Source: Hominenteromicrobium sp964531265
GTDB lineage: Bacteria; Bacillota; Clostridia; Oscillospirales; Acutalibacteraceae
Reading direction: 5' to 3'
Assembly: GCA_964531265.1 (NCBI GenBank)
Contig: CAZHDW010000009.1
Coordinates: 1 to 64,000 of the forward strand
DNA: 64,000 nt
The translations under genes and the position numbers were made by a program. The notes below the pieces were generated by a model. It searched no databases, was not told the origin of the DNA, and was given only the letters and a program-made list of their open reading frames with translations. Below are positions 52,507 through 61,041 of this stretch, piece after piece; position 1 is the first letter of the stretch, and every line of letters begins with the position of its first letter.

Positions 52507-53169
52507 ATGCTGACAGAAAGCAAAAAGGCCTTTATCGAGTTTATGATGTCTGCGGACGTCCTGCGCTTCGGCTCCTTTGTTACAAAGAGTGGACGCAATA
52601 CTCCGTACTTCGTCAACACCGGCAACTACAAGACCGGTGAGCAGATCGCTAAGCTGGGTAAATTCTATGCAGAGCTTGTAAAAGAAACAGTTGGGGATGA
52701 CTTTACAGCAATGTTCGGCCCGGCATATAAGGGCATACCGCTTGCAACAACCACTGCTGCTGCGCTGTACAACGAATTCGGTATCTCCAAGCCGTATTTC
52801 TTCAACCGCAAGGAGGAGAAGGATCACGGTGAGGGCGGAAGCCTCGTAGGCTACAAACCCGTGAACGGCGATAAGATCATCATCATCGAGGATGTTATCA
52901 CTGCCGGTACAGCGGTTCGTGAGACAATGCCGATCCTCTATGGCTGCGGCGATGTCACTGTAAAGGACATGTTCATTTCCGTTAACCGCTGCGAGGTCGG
53001 TAAGGTTCCGGGTAAGACAGCTATCATGGAGGTCAAGGAAGAGTTCGGCATTGACGTTCATGCAATAGTTACCGTTGAGGACATTCATGAGTACCTTAAG
53101 CAGAGCGGCGAATATGCAGATATACTTCCCGCAATGGAGAAGTATATGGCAGATTACTGCGTGCTGTAA
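52507..53169 (+). CDS. pyrE: Orotate phosphoribosyltransferase
   Basis: A 220-residue PyrE that joins orotate to PRPP in pyrimidine synthesis. The PRPP-binding motif is IIIIEDVITAGTAVRET, and the RKEEKDHGEGG loop is the catalytic loop. AAAAGGATGA precedes ATG 52507. No other pyr gene is adjacent. Confidence 0.95.
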   Translation: MLTESKKAFIEFMMSADVLRFGSFVTKSGRNTPYFVNTGNYKTGEQIAKLGKFYAELVKETVGDDFTAMFGPAYKGIPLATTTAAALYNEFGISKPYFFNRKEEKDHGEGGSLVGYKPVNGDKIIIIEDVITAGTAVRETMPILYGCGDVTVKDMFISVNRCEVGKVPGKTAIMEVKEEFGIDVHAIVTVEDIHEYLKQSGEYADILPAMEKYMADYCVL

Positions 53170-53190
53170 TTTTAATATTGCCAAAAGATA

Positions 53191-53231
53191 GAGGGCCGAT
53201 TTTCCAAGCGGAAGATCGACCCTCATTTTTT
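53191..53231 (+). terminator. pyrE terminator
   Basis: GAGGGCCGAT pairs with ATCGACCCTC at nine of ten positions; a run of T follows. Its distance suits a convergent pair. Confidence 0.8.
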
Positions 53232-53236
53232 GTGGT

Positions 53237-55627
53237 TTATTTGCGCTTTTTGACAAAATATGCACTTAGGAGATCATCGGCATATTTTTTTGTCAGCTTC
53301 TCGAGAAATCGGTTCGAGAACAACAGAAGTATCAGCATGGAAGCGGCGGTGGGTGCAAAGACGAGCAGCATGTGAAGGTTCAGCGGCACCAGCGCAAAAA
53401 GCTCATGAAAGAAGAGAAAGCCGATGACCGTAGCTGCAAGCATTGTAAAGAACAAAGCCGCGCGAAGCCTTGTGAAAGGCACGCATAGCTTGTACATCAG
53501 AGCAAAGCCTGCGATGAATGCCATGGAAACACATAGTGTTGAGAGCTCGGCATCGGATAATCCAAGCGGCAGCCGGAAAAGTGTGAGGAACAGAATGGAC
53601 GCTACCAGTACCAGAGCGGACGGGACAGAGCGCTTTATGACGTTCGACAGAAAAATACCGTTTATGCGGTCTGTGTTCGGCTCAAGCGCAAGAATGAAGG
53701 ATGGTATGCCAATCGTTATCGTGCTGATGAAGGTGAGTTGTATCGGCTGAAAGGGATAGGAAGCCGCAATAAAGAGGAAGAATATTCCGAGCAGGGACGA
53801 GAAGATCGTTTTCTGCAAGAACAGGGAGGCGGAGCGTTGCAAATTGTTTATGGAGCGCCGACCCTCCTTTACTATATGCGGCATTGATGAAAAGTTGGAG
53901 TCGAGCAGGACAAGGTTGGACACCGTTCTTGCGGCATCGCTTCCGGAAGCCATTGCAATGCTGCAATCGGCCTCCTTGAGGGCAAGAACATCATTCACGC
54001 CGTCGCCCGTCATGGCTACGGTGTGTCCGTGCCTTTTGAGTGCCTGCACAAATTGCAGCTTCTGTTCGGGGGTAACCCGGCCGAATACCGAGAATTTTTC
54101 CACGGCACTGTCAGTGTCCGCTTCCGTTATCAGCTCGGAGGCGTCACATGCGTTTTCCGCATCATGCATTCCGGCACGCTTTGCAATGCTTTTCACCGTG
54201 CTGACACTGTCGCCAGAAATTATCTTCAACGACACACCCTGCTCCGCAAAGTATGCCAATGTCTCCCCGGCGTCGGGGCGGAGCATATCGCTTATGATTA
54301 TGAAGCCGATAGGGTTTATGTCGTTCGGAAGTGAATTCTCCGGGCCGAAGCCGTCGGCGGAATGAGCAAGCAGCAGCACACGCTGACCGGAGGCCGAAAA
54401 GCTTTCGGCATAACCGCTGACAGCGGAATAGGAATCGCGCAGTATGAATTCACCGGCTCCCATGACGTAGGTTCCGTGATTATTAAAATGTGCGCCACTC
54501 CATTTGCGCTTTGAAGAGAACGGAACAGTCGCATCACACAGCCAATCAGTCCCTGAGTCGAAGCGTGCGCGCACGGCATCGCTTGTCGGATTACTGTCAC
54601 TGAGCGAGGCGGAGAGAGCGTTTAGAGCGTCCTGCATCTCATCCGAGGAATGCCCCTCAAGCGGCAGCAGCTCGTCCACCTGCATCCGTCCCTCTGTTAG
54701 GGTGCCTGTTTTGTCAAGGCAGAGCACATCCACTCTTGCAAGCGACTCGGTACAATACAGATCCTGTACAAGCGTCTTGTATTTTGAAAGTCGCACAACG
54801 CTCACCGCAAATACAACGCTCGTCAGCAGGATGAGACCCTCCGGTATCATGCCTATCAGTGCGGCAACGGTGGTTACAACGGCATCGTGGACGGTATCGT
54901 GCAGGAAGAAGTACTGCTTTGCAAAGAGGAAAATTCCGATAGGTATCAGAGCAGCTCCGATGACCTTTACTATTGCGTTCAGTGAGAGCATTATCTGCGA
55001 ATTCGACGGCTTTATGTATTTTGCGCCGTTTGCGATTTTGCTTGAGTAATTCTCGGCGCCGATATGAACCGCCTGTGCAAGGCAGGTTCCCGACACAACA
55101 AAGCTGCCGGAAAGCACCATATCACCGGATTTTTTTGTTACCGGGTCGCTTTCACCCGTGACAAGGGATTCATTCACCTCGACCTCACCGTTCCGTATAA
55201 TGGCATCGGCACATAGTTGCTGTCCGTTGCTCAGCCGCATAATATCGTCTATGACTATGTTATCGGAGTGTATAGTGACGAGCTTTTTGTTCCTGAGTGC
55301 GGTGACCTTCGGCGCGGATATCAGAGAGAGCTTGTCTATCGTTCTTTTGGCACGTATTCCCTGAAAGGAGCCGATTACCGTGTTGGAGACGATGACACCC
55401 ATAAAGAGAAGGTTCTTATAGGAGCCGACAAGCAGTATAAGTGCCGCAAGCACAAAGTTCAATATATTAAAATAAGTGAAGGTGTTTTCGAGGATTATCT
55501 GCTTTTCGGTTTTTGTCCGTATTCCCTCACCGGCGTTTGTCCTGTTGAGACGTATACGCTCAGAGACCTCTTCGTCCGTAAGTCCGGTGGAGATGTCCGT
55601 GGGGCGGTAATTATCCATGGGTTCCAT
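53237..55627 (-). CDS. Cation-transporting P-type ATPase
   Basis: A 796-residue P-type ATPase. The phosphorylation site is D305 in CLDKTGTLTEG, with the actuator ESLVTGESDPV, and the hinge MTGDGVNDVLALKEADCSIAMASG. The helix-4 ion motif reads IPEGL, seen in some calcium-type and CtpE/CaxP-like pumps; this is a weak guide. No heavy-metal-binding N-terminal domain occurs. GGAGG precedes ATG 55627. It likely exports a cation such as Ca2+ or Mg2+. Confidence 0.85.
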   Translation of the reverse strand: MEPMDNYRPTDISTGLTDEEVSERIRLNRTNAGEGIRTKTEKQIILENTFTYFNILNFVLAALILLVGSYKNLLFMGVIVSNTVIGSFQGIRAKRTIDKLSLISAPKVTALRNKKLVTIHSDNIVIDDIMRLSNGQQLCADAIIRNGEVEVNESLVTGESDPVTKKSGDMVLSGSFVVSGTCLAQAVHIGAENYSSKIANGAKYIKPSNSQIMLSLNAIVKVIGAALIPIGIFLFAKQYFFLHDTVHDAVVTTVAALIGMIPEGLILLTSVVFAVSVVRLSKYKTLVQDLYCTESLARVDVLCLDKTGTLTEGRMQVDELLPLEGHSSDEMQDALNALSASLSDSNPTSDAVRARFDSGTDWLCDATVPFSSKRKWSGAHFNNHGTYVMGAGEFILRDSYSAVSGYAESFSASGQRVLLLAHSADGFGPENSLPNDINPIGFIIISDMLRPDAGETLAYFAEQGVSLKIISGDSVSTVKSIAKRAGMHDAENACDASELITEADTDSAVEKFSVFGRVTPEQKLQFVQALKRHGHTVAMTGDGVNDVLALKEADCSIAMASGSDAARTVSNLVLLDSNFSSMPHIVKEGRRSINNLQRSASLFLQKTIFSSLLGIFFLFIAASYPFQPIQLTFISTITIGIPSFILALEPNTDRINGIFLSNVIKRSVPSALVLVASILFLTLFRLPLGLSDAELSTLCVSMAFIAGFALMYKLCVPFTRLRAALFFTMLAATVIGFLFFHELFALVPLNLHMLLVFAPTAASMLILLLFSNRFLEKLTKKYADDLLSAYFVKKRK

Positions 55628-55658
55628 GCTAAACCTCCTTGATCGATATCCTGTACTA

Positions 55659-55687
55659 AGGATACACGAATATATATTGAAAAACAA
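55659..55687 (-). promoter_or_regulatory. Promoter of the P-type ATPase gene
   Basis: On the minus strand: TTGTTT (55682-55687), a 17-bp spacer, TATCCT (55659-55664). Confidence 0.45.
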
Positions 55688-55936
55688 GAAACAAAACCTG
55701 AACTTTCTCTTACTTTTATTTAATTTTTGCTGTATCTTTGCCGGTTCTGCCGTGTAGAATATTCCGCAGGACGATGTGAATATTTTGTCAATTTAGATGA
55801 AGAAGCTTAAAGTGAATATCTTAAATGTTCGTGCCTTGCAGTGGTAATTGTCGATTGTTTGCCAAAAAACAAGGATACAAGCCACGAAATCGTGCTGATA
55901 ATACTATTCGCGTAGATCGGACTTCGTTCGTTATAT
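55688..55936. other. Intergenic stretch with no recognised feature
   Basis: AT-rich DNA between two divergent promoters in a gene-free gap of 391 bases (55628-56018). I recognise no gene, RNA or repeat in it. Confidence 0.5.
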
Positions 55937-55965
55937 TTGACAAATCAAGCGAAATAATTTATACT
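55937..55965 (+). promoter_or_regulatory. Strong promoter of the ricin-type trefoil gene
   Basis: Consensus TTGACA (55937-55942), a 17-bp spacer, TATACT (55960-55965). Confidence 0.75.
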
Positions 55966-56018
55966 TATCTTACAAAACTTCGAGCATACTTTCATATACA
56001 TACAAAAGGAGCATTAAA

Positions 56019-56468
56019 ATGGCAGTTAAAAAGGAAAAGAAGTATATCCTTACAAATCGCAGAAGCGGAAAGGTTCTTACTGCGTTCGGAGAGTCCGCAG
56101 TACAGCTTACGGCAAATTCCTCCGATGAGCAGATATGGAGAGCTGTACCGACAGAGGGCACGGCTGTTCAGCTTATCAATAAGGCAACGGGCAAGGCACT
56201 TTGCGTAAATGACGAGGCAAAGGACGGCGCTTTGGTGGTTCTCGGTGAGAATGCACAGGAGTGGAAGCTTATCACCACAACCAAGGGCTACAGAAAGCTT
56301 ATCCATGTGGAATCCGGCAAGTCGGTTGATATCAAGGATATCAGTGACCATGACTACGCACCGGCACAGCTTTGGGTATTTGTTCGCGGCGAGAATCAGG
56401 AATGGATCGCAGAAGAGGTCGAAAAGGAAGTTAAGACCACAAAGCGTACATCTAAAAAGAGTAAGTGA
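56019..56468 (+). CDS. Cytosolic ricin-type beta-trefoil domain protein
   Basis: A 149-residue protein with repeats resembling ricin B-type lectin subdomains. QxW-like motifs occur as EQIWRAV, QEWKLI, AQLWVF and NQEWI, each followed or preceded by N-x-x-S/T-G-K segments (RRSGKVL, KATGKAL, VESGKSV). No signal peptide is present, and the end is lysine-rich (KTTKRTSKKSK). Lectins of this fold usually act outside the cell, so a cytosolic form is unusual. AAAAGGAG precedes the ATG. It is monocistronic with a strong promoter and terminator. Confidence 0.7.
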   Translation: MAVKKEKKYILTNRRSGKVLTAFGESAVQLTANSSDEQIWRAVPTEGTAVQLINKATGKALCVNDEAKDGALVVLGENAQEWKLITTTKGYRKLIHVESGKSVDIKDISDHDYAPAQLWVFVRGENQEWIAEEVEKEVKTTKRTSKKSK

Positions 56469-56473
56469 TATTT

Positions 56474-56508
56474 GCAGGCTTCGGACTATGAAGCCTGCTT
56501 TCTTTTTT
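56474..56508 (+). terminator. Terminator of the trefoil gene
   Basis: A 9-bp stem (GCAGGCTTC / GAAGCCTGC) with a 7-base loop and a T-rich tail. Confidence 0.9.
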
Positions 56509-56563
56509 AACAGCGCCGTGGTATAATCACCTTAACAAACACTTTCTGAAAGGACGGAGTTGT

Positions 56564-57220
56564 ATGAAGGAAAAGATATTGGTTCTGTGCGACGATGTAT
56601 GGCATCCTGCCGAGGTAATAGAGAGGGGACTTGCCGCAAGGCAGGATGAAAAATATGAGTTCGATATAGTTCGGGACGCCAAGGATATCCTGACGGTCGA
56701 TATGCTCAAGAGATTCAGACTTATCATCAATTGCAAGGGAAATAATATCACGGAGGCGAATTCAACGCCGTGGTTTACCGAAAATATGGCTGAGGTTGGG
56801 CCGAGGGATTTCGAAGAGTATATCAGAAACGGTGGCGGTTTCCTTGCCGTGCATTCCGGTCTGGCATATAACCAAGAGAGAAGTAGGGAGTATGTCGGAA
56901 TATCCGGCTCGGTGTTTCTCGGGCATCCTCCGCGCTGTAATGTGGATATGAAAATAGTAAAGCCTGAGCACCCGATAGTACACGGAGTGGAGGACTTTAC
57001 CGTGTTCGATGAGCACTATGATATGAAAATGGAATGCAGCGATGCGGATATTTTCCTTGAAAGCCGCTCCGAAAGCGGCGGAGTAAAGGCGGCTGGATAC
57101 ACGAGACTTATCGGTAACGGCAGATTCTGCGCTCTGACTCCGGGCCATACTCTGAGCGTTTGGGAGAATGAGCAGTTCATGAAGTTGTTTACCAATGCCA
57201 TGGAATGGTGCATGAAATAA
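56564..57220 (+). CDS. ThuA domain protein
   Basis: A 218-residue class I glutamine amidotransferase-like ThuA protein. The fold opens ILVLCDDVWHP, then GGGFLAVHSG at the usual nucleophile-elbow site, HPIVHGVEDF, and a late GRFCALTPGHT with a conserved His. ThuA is linked to trehalose or other sugar utilisation; its chemistry is unproven. AGGACGGAG precedes the ATG. Confidence 0.88.
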   Translation: MKEKILVLCDDVWHPAEVIERGLAARQDEKYEFDIVRDAKDILTVDMLKRFRLIINCKGNNITEANSTPWFTENMAEVGPRDFEEYIRNGGGFLAVHSGLAYNQERSREYVGISGSVFLGHPPRCNVDMKIVKPEHPIVHGVEDFTVFDEHYDMKMECSDADIFLESRSESGGVKAAGYTRLIGNGRFCALTPGHTLSVWENEQFMKLFTNAMEWCMK

Positions 57221-57221
57221 G

Positions 57222-57253
57222 AACAGCGTCGATCTTTACGGATCGACGCTGTT
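57222..57253. terminator. Bidirectional hairpin between the ThuA and MATE genes
   Basis: A perfect 13-bp stem (AACAGCGTCGATC / GATCGACGCTGTT) with a 6-base loop between convergent genes. Confidence 0.8.
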
Positions 57254-57273
57254 TAGCTTTAACCGATATGCTC

Positions 57274-58635
57274 TCAGGCGGAAATATCCTTTGTGATATT
57301 TCTCAGCCAGGTTTTCTTGAAGTAATGTCTCAGGATGAACGGCATCTTTGCGTACTCATCAAAGCTGAGGAAGATGTAAACCACCATCGGCGGCAGCTTA
57401 AAGATGAAGGCCAGTATGAAGCCTATGGGCACGAACACACACCACATGTCGATAATATCGCATAAGAAGCCGAAGCGTGAATCACCGCCGGAGCGAAAAA
57501 TACCGCATATCAGGCAGGTGTTGAGTAGCGGGCCCGGGATATAGGCGGCGCTTATCCACAGCATGGTGTGCAGATATTCCGCAGCCTGCTCGGTGAGCGT
57601 TGAAATATTGCCGACTATCGGATGGAAGCACAGCATGACAGCACTTCCGAGAAGTCCGGCGTACAGGGTGAGACGAAGAAGCTTCTTAGCCGTGCTCTCA
57701 GCCAGCTTCATATCTCCGCTGCCGATTATCTTGCCGAGGATTATCGTAGTACCGTTTGCAATGCCGAAGCCGAGAACCGATACCAGATTGCGCATGGTGG
57801 ATACTATCGAGTTTGCCGCAACGAGATCCTCGCCGAGATGACCCATTATTACGGAATACATTGAGAACGCAAGGCTCCAGGCAATGTCATTGCCAAGTGC
57901 CGGCAGTGAATAGTGTATGAAGTCGCGAAGCAGTACTTTGCTGTGAAGTGTGAATAAACGAGGACGCAGGCGAAGCAGCTTTAGGCGCTCGCCGATTGCG
58001 ATGCACAGAATGAGCTCTATTGCACGAGCGATAACGGTTGCGAGGGCTACTCCGAAAATGCCAAGCGGCGGTATTCCGGGTATCCAGCCGAAAATGAACA
58101 CTGCGTTCAGAAATATGTTAAGAACCAGTGCAGAGCAGTTTATCAAGGTGCTTTCCCTGACCTTTTCAATGCTCTTCAATGCGCTGAGATACGGCTGTGA
58201 AAGCCCCATGAAGAGGTAGGAGAAGCCGATTACTACGAGATATTTGGAGCCGGCCTCGATCATTGCCGGGTCGTTGGTGAATATCCTCATCAGAAGCTGA
58301 GGAAAGAAGAATGCGCCGACAAAGAAAATGCAGGAAACCAGCATAGAGATCTTAAGGCCGATGGAGAGTATTGTCTCTATGGAAGAGGAATCACCCTTGC
58401 CCCAGTACTGTGCGGTTAGCATAGTGATACCGGCTGAAATTCCGTAATAAATCATATTCAGCAGGAATTGTATCTGCCCGGCAAGTGAAGTCGCGGCCAG
58501 AGCTGTTTGGCTTACAAAGGTAAGCATTAGCGTATCGGCCACGCCGACAGCGGTCGAAATGAGCTGCTGTAGGGCTATGGGAAGGATGATAACAAGGAAA
58601 GAGCGATAGAACGCCTTTCGGTTCAGTTCGGACAT
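57274..58635 (-). CDS. MATE family efflux transporter
   Basis: A 453-residue multidrug and toxin extrusion protein with twelve predicted helices in two halves. The first helix reads LVIILPIALQQLISTAVGVADTLML-like and matches the family. It exports organic cations or drugs using H+ or Na+. I chose ATG 58635, with a GGGG-containing site upstream; an ATG at 58659 lacks one. Confidence 0.9.
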   Translation of the reverse strand: MSELNRKAFYRSFLVIILPIALQQLISTAVGVADTLMLTFVSQTALAATSLAGQIQFLLNMIYYGISAGITMLTAQYWGKGDSSSIETILSIGLKISMLVSCIFFVGAFFFPQLLMRIFTNDPAMIEAGSKYLVVIGFSYLFMGLSQPYLSALKSIEKVRESTLINCSALVLNIFLNAVFIFGWIPGIPPLGIFGVALATVIARAIELILCIAIGERLKLLRLRPRLFTLHSKVLLRDFIHYSLPALGNDIAWSLAFSMYSVIMGHLGEDLVAANSIVSTMRNLVSVLGFGIANGTTIILGKIIGSGDMKLAESTAKKLLRLTLYAGLLGSAVMLCFHPIVGNISTLTEQAAEYLHTMLWISAAYIPGPLLNTCLICGIFRSGGDSRFGFLCDIIDMWCVFVPIGFILAFIFKLPPMVVYIFLSFDEYAKMPFILRHYFKKTWLRNITKDISA

Positions 58636-58751
58636 TGCAGTGGCAACCCCTTTATTCATTATAGTATACTGATTGTAATGCATGGGGAATGAAAAGTAAA
58701 GGGTTTTATTAATTTTTTGTGAATAAACGCCGGGCGTTACATAGAGGCGTG

Positions 58752-58798
58752 CTACCGTATTGACAAAAAATTATCTTGAATATATACTATAACGGTAG
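58752..58798 (+). promoter_or_regulatory. Promoter of the DUF3737 gene, flanked by an inverted repeat
   Basis: TTGACA (58760-58765), a 17-bp spacer, TATACT (58783-58788). Perfect 7-base arms CTACCGT (58752-58758) and ACGGTAG (58792-58798) flank the promoter. They may be paired operator half-sites. Confidence 0.6.
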
Positions 58799-58827
58799 AC
58801 TAATTTTACATATGGAGTGAATTGAAA

Positions 58828-59679
58828 TTGAAAAAGCAGATCAGCGATTTTGTGATGGACGAGGAGCGTGCCCTGTACGCTGTAAAAGACGCTGAAATAA
58901 TGCATGGTTTATTTGACGGCCCGGCGGACGGCGAATCCGCTCTTAAGGAATGCCGCGATGTTGTTGTGCGCGATTGTGATTTTCACCTGCGCTATCCGTT
59001 CTGGCATGCGGAGAACACCGAAATAGACAATTGCAGAATGACGGATACCTGCCGTGCGGCTCTCTGGTATGATAAGCACACGACGATAAATGGCAGTGTG
59101 CTCGGCGGCATAAAGGCACTGCGCGAGTGCGACGACAGCAAGCTTTCAAACTGCAAGATAGAATCCACGGAATTCGGCTGGTTCTGCCGGGGCGTGGATA
59201 TCAAGAGCTGCGAACTCAAGTCGGAATATCCCTTCATGCATACAAGTGACATGAAGATAGATGATCTGAAAATGCAGGGAAAGTATTCCTTCCAGTATAC
59301 GGAGAATATCGAGATAAGAAATTCCGTGCTCGATACCAAGGATGCATTCTGGCATGGCAAGAATATAACGGTTTACGACAGCGTCGTTAAGGGCGAGTAT
59401 CTTGCATGGTACAGTGAAAATCTGCGCCTTGTTCGCTGCAAGATAATCGGTACTCAGCCGTTCTGCTATGCGAAGAATCTGGTGCTTGAGGATTGCGTAA
59501 TGGAGGGCTGTGACCTTTCCTTTGAGAATACAACGGTTCAGGCAACCGTTAAGGGTCATATCCTCAGTGTTAAGAATCCTGCCGGCGGCAGCATCACAGC
59601 GGACAGTATCGGTGAAATAATTCTCGATGAATATCAGTGGAAGACAGCACCGTGCACCATTACAGAGCTTGATAAATAA
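58828..59679 (+). CDS. DUF3737 family protein
   Basis: A 283-residue cytosolic protein made of repeated short beta-strands with regular Cys, Trp and His positions, predicted to form a right-handed beta-helix. Examples of the repeated units are VVVRDCDFHLRYPFWHAEN, IDNCRMTD and IKSCELKSEYPFMHTSD. It matches DUF3737, with unknown function. TTG 58828 fits GGAGTGA seven bases upstream; TTG 58822 is too close. It is monocistronic. Confidence 0.82.
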   Translation: MKKQISDFVMDEERALYAVKDAEIMHGLFDGPADGESALKECRDVVVRDCDFHLRYPFWHAENTEIDNCRMTDTCRAALWYDKHTTINGSVLGGIKALRECDDSKLSNCKIESTEFGWFCRGVDIKSCELKSEYPFMHTSDMKIDDLKMQGKYSFQYTENIEIRNSVLDTKDAFWHGKNITVYDSVVKGEYLAWYSENLRLVRCKIIGTQPFCYAKNLVLEDCVMEGCDLSFENTTVQATVKGHILSVKNPAGGSITADSIGEIILDEYQWKTAPCTITELDK

Positions 59680-59688
59680 AAGAATATA

Positions 59689-59720
59689 AAAAGAGGGTCG
59701 GTGTGTGCCGATCCTCTTTT
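59689..59720. terminator. Bidirectional terminator between the DUF3737 and dtd genes
   Basis: A 13-bp stem (AAAAGAGGGTCGG / CCGATCCTCTTTT, one wobble) between convergent genes. Confidence 0.85.
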
Positions 59721-59735
59721 GCATTGGCATGATAT

Positions 59736-60191
59736 TTACTTTCCGATGCGCTCCGTATCGATAACGATATTGACAGGGCCGTCGTTCTGTACGTTTACGT
59801 GCATGTGTGCCGCAAATTCGCCGGTCTCGACCTTGTTTACGGGCTGCCTTCTTACCTGCTCCACAAAATATTCGTACAGTCTCTTAGCCTCATCCGGAGA
59901 AGCGGAATGTGTAAAGTCCGGTCTGCGGCCGCGCTTCATATCGGCGCTTATCGTAATATTTGATACGATGAGTATGTCGCCGTTCACATCGATGAGGGAG
60001 CGATTCATCTTGTCGTTCTCATCCTTGAATATTCTCATTTCGCATATCTTCTGTGCGAGAAAATCCGCCTGAGCCTCTGTGTCGGTATCCATCGCGCAGA
60101 CAAATACCACAAGACCGGGGCCGACCTCACGGGTCTCAGCATCGTTTATTGTAATAACAGCGCCATTTGTTCGCTGAATAACAGCTCTCAT
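59736..60191 (-). CDS. dtd: D-aminoacyl-tRNA deacylase
   Basis: A 151-residue DTD that removes D-amino acids from tRNA. The family's SQFTL motif reads SNITISAD here, and the C-terminal NxGPV motif reads NDGPVNIVID. Both are close variants. Length and N-terminus (MRAVIQRT) are typical. It is transcribed alone toward a shared terminator. Confidence 0.94.
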   Translation of the reverse strand: MRAVIQRTNGAVITINDAETREVGPGLVVFVCAMDTDTEAQADFLAQKICEMRIFKDENDKMNRSLIDVNGDILIVSNITISADMKRGRRPDFTHSASPDEAKRLYEYFVEQVRRQPVNKVETGEFAAHMHVNVQNDGPVNIVIDTERIGK

Positions 60192-60323
60192 ATTTCATTT
60201 CCGTCCTTTTCTTTCAGATATAATAGATTATATCATGGATTAGAGGTTGCATCAAGGAATTTTATCTGCTATAGTTAATTGCAGGAAAATGTCGAACAGA
60301 TTCAAATAAATGGAGTGTGGATC

Positions 60324-60785
60324 ATGTCAGAAAGATACAGACCGGTCTGTGAAATGACCAATATGATAATGATAGAGGATGAGTCCACCGGTAAAGTGCT
60401 CGTGCAGAACAGAATCAAATCGTATACGGGAATAACGTTTCCTGGCGGACATGTGGAGAGCGGCGAGGGGTTATACGCAAGTGCAATACGCGAGACTCGC
60501 GAGGAGACAGGCTATGATGTCAGTGATCTCAAGCTCTGCGGTGTTGTGACCTGGGAGCAGGACGATCATTCCAGATATATAACATATTGCTTCAGAACTG
60601 CAAGCTTTTCGGGAGAGCTGATAGACAGGACGGACGAGGGCCCGGTGTTCTGGGTCGACCCTGCCGACATTGCAAAAATGGAACTTGCACCGAATACGGA
60701 GAAGTTTCTGCCCATCTTCTTCGGAGGGCGTAATGAGTGTTTTTGTCTTGATGTCGGTGAGGATTGGGACGTTAAATTTTTCTAA
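60324..60785 (+). CDS. NUDIX hydrolase (8-oxo-dGTP diphosphatase-like)
   Basis: A 153-residue NUDIX enzyme. The Nudix box GGHVESGEGLYASAIRETREE-like segment is intact, with catalytic glutamates. It likely hydrolyses damaged or excess nucleoside diphosphate derivatives. ATG 60324 has GGAGTG upstream; a frame extension to 60279 lacks a site. Confidence 0.9.
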   Translation: MSERYRPVCEMTNMIMIEDESTGKVLVQNRIKSYTGITFPGGHVESGEGLYASAIRETREETGYDVSDLKLCGVVTWEQDDHSRYITYCFRTASFSGELIDRTDEGPVFWVDPADIAKMELAPNTEKFLPIFFGGRNECFCLDVGEDWDVKFF

Positions 60786-60813
60786 TGTTTTTGTTAATAT
60801 TTGCAATGTGAGA

Positions 60814-60850
60814 TGGCGGACACGTCCTTCGTTGAAGGACGTGTCCGCCA
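60814..60850. repeat. Perfect 17-bp inverted repeat downstream of the NUDIX gene
   Basis: TGGCGGACACGTCCTTC (60814-60830) pairs exactly with GAAGGACGTGTCCGCCA (60834-60850) across a 3-base loop. No T tract follows on the plus strand. It may stabilise or end the NUDIX transcript. Confidence 0.7.
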
Positions 60851-60941
60851 GTAGTGCACACCATAGGGAAATTTGTACTTTTGTGTCAAAAAAATATCAT
60901 AAGTTCGTTAAAAAACACCAAGGAAATTTTCGGAAAAAGGC

Positions 60942-60969
60942 TTGCTTTTTTTTATTTTGGGACTATAAT
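60942..60969 (+). promoter_or_regulatory. Promoter of the ABC exporter operon
   Basis: TTGCTT (60942-60947), a 16-bp spacer, consensus TATAAT (60964-60969). The leader is about 70 bases. Confidence 0.6.
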
Positions 60970-61041
60970 CTTTGAGAATAACACAAATCTTCGCTCGCAA
61001 GAGGGGAAAAGACGGATTTGTATTGAAAGGAAGGGTTAAGA

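Noticed and set aside
60265..60285. TAGTTAAT before the NUDIX gene as a third operator copy
   Set aside because: Only one half-site is present and the second unit does not match.
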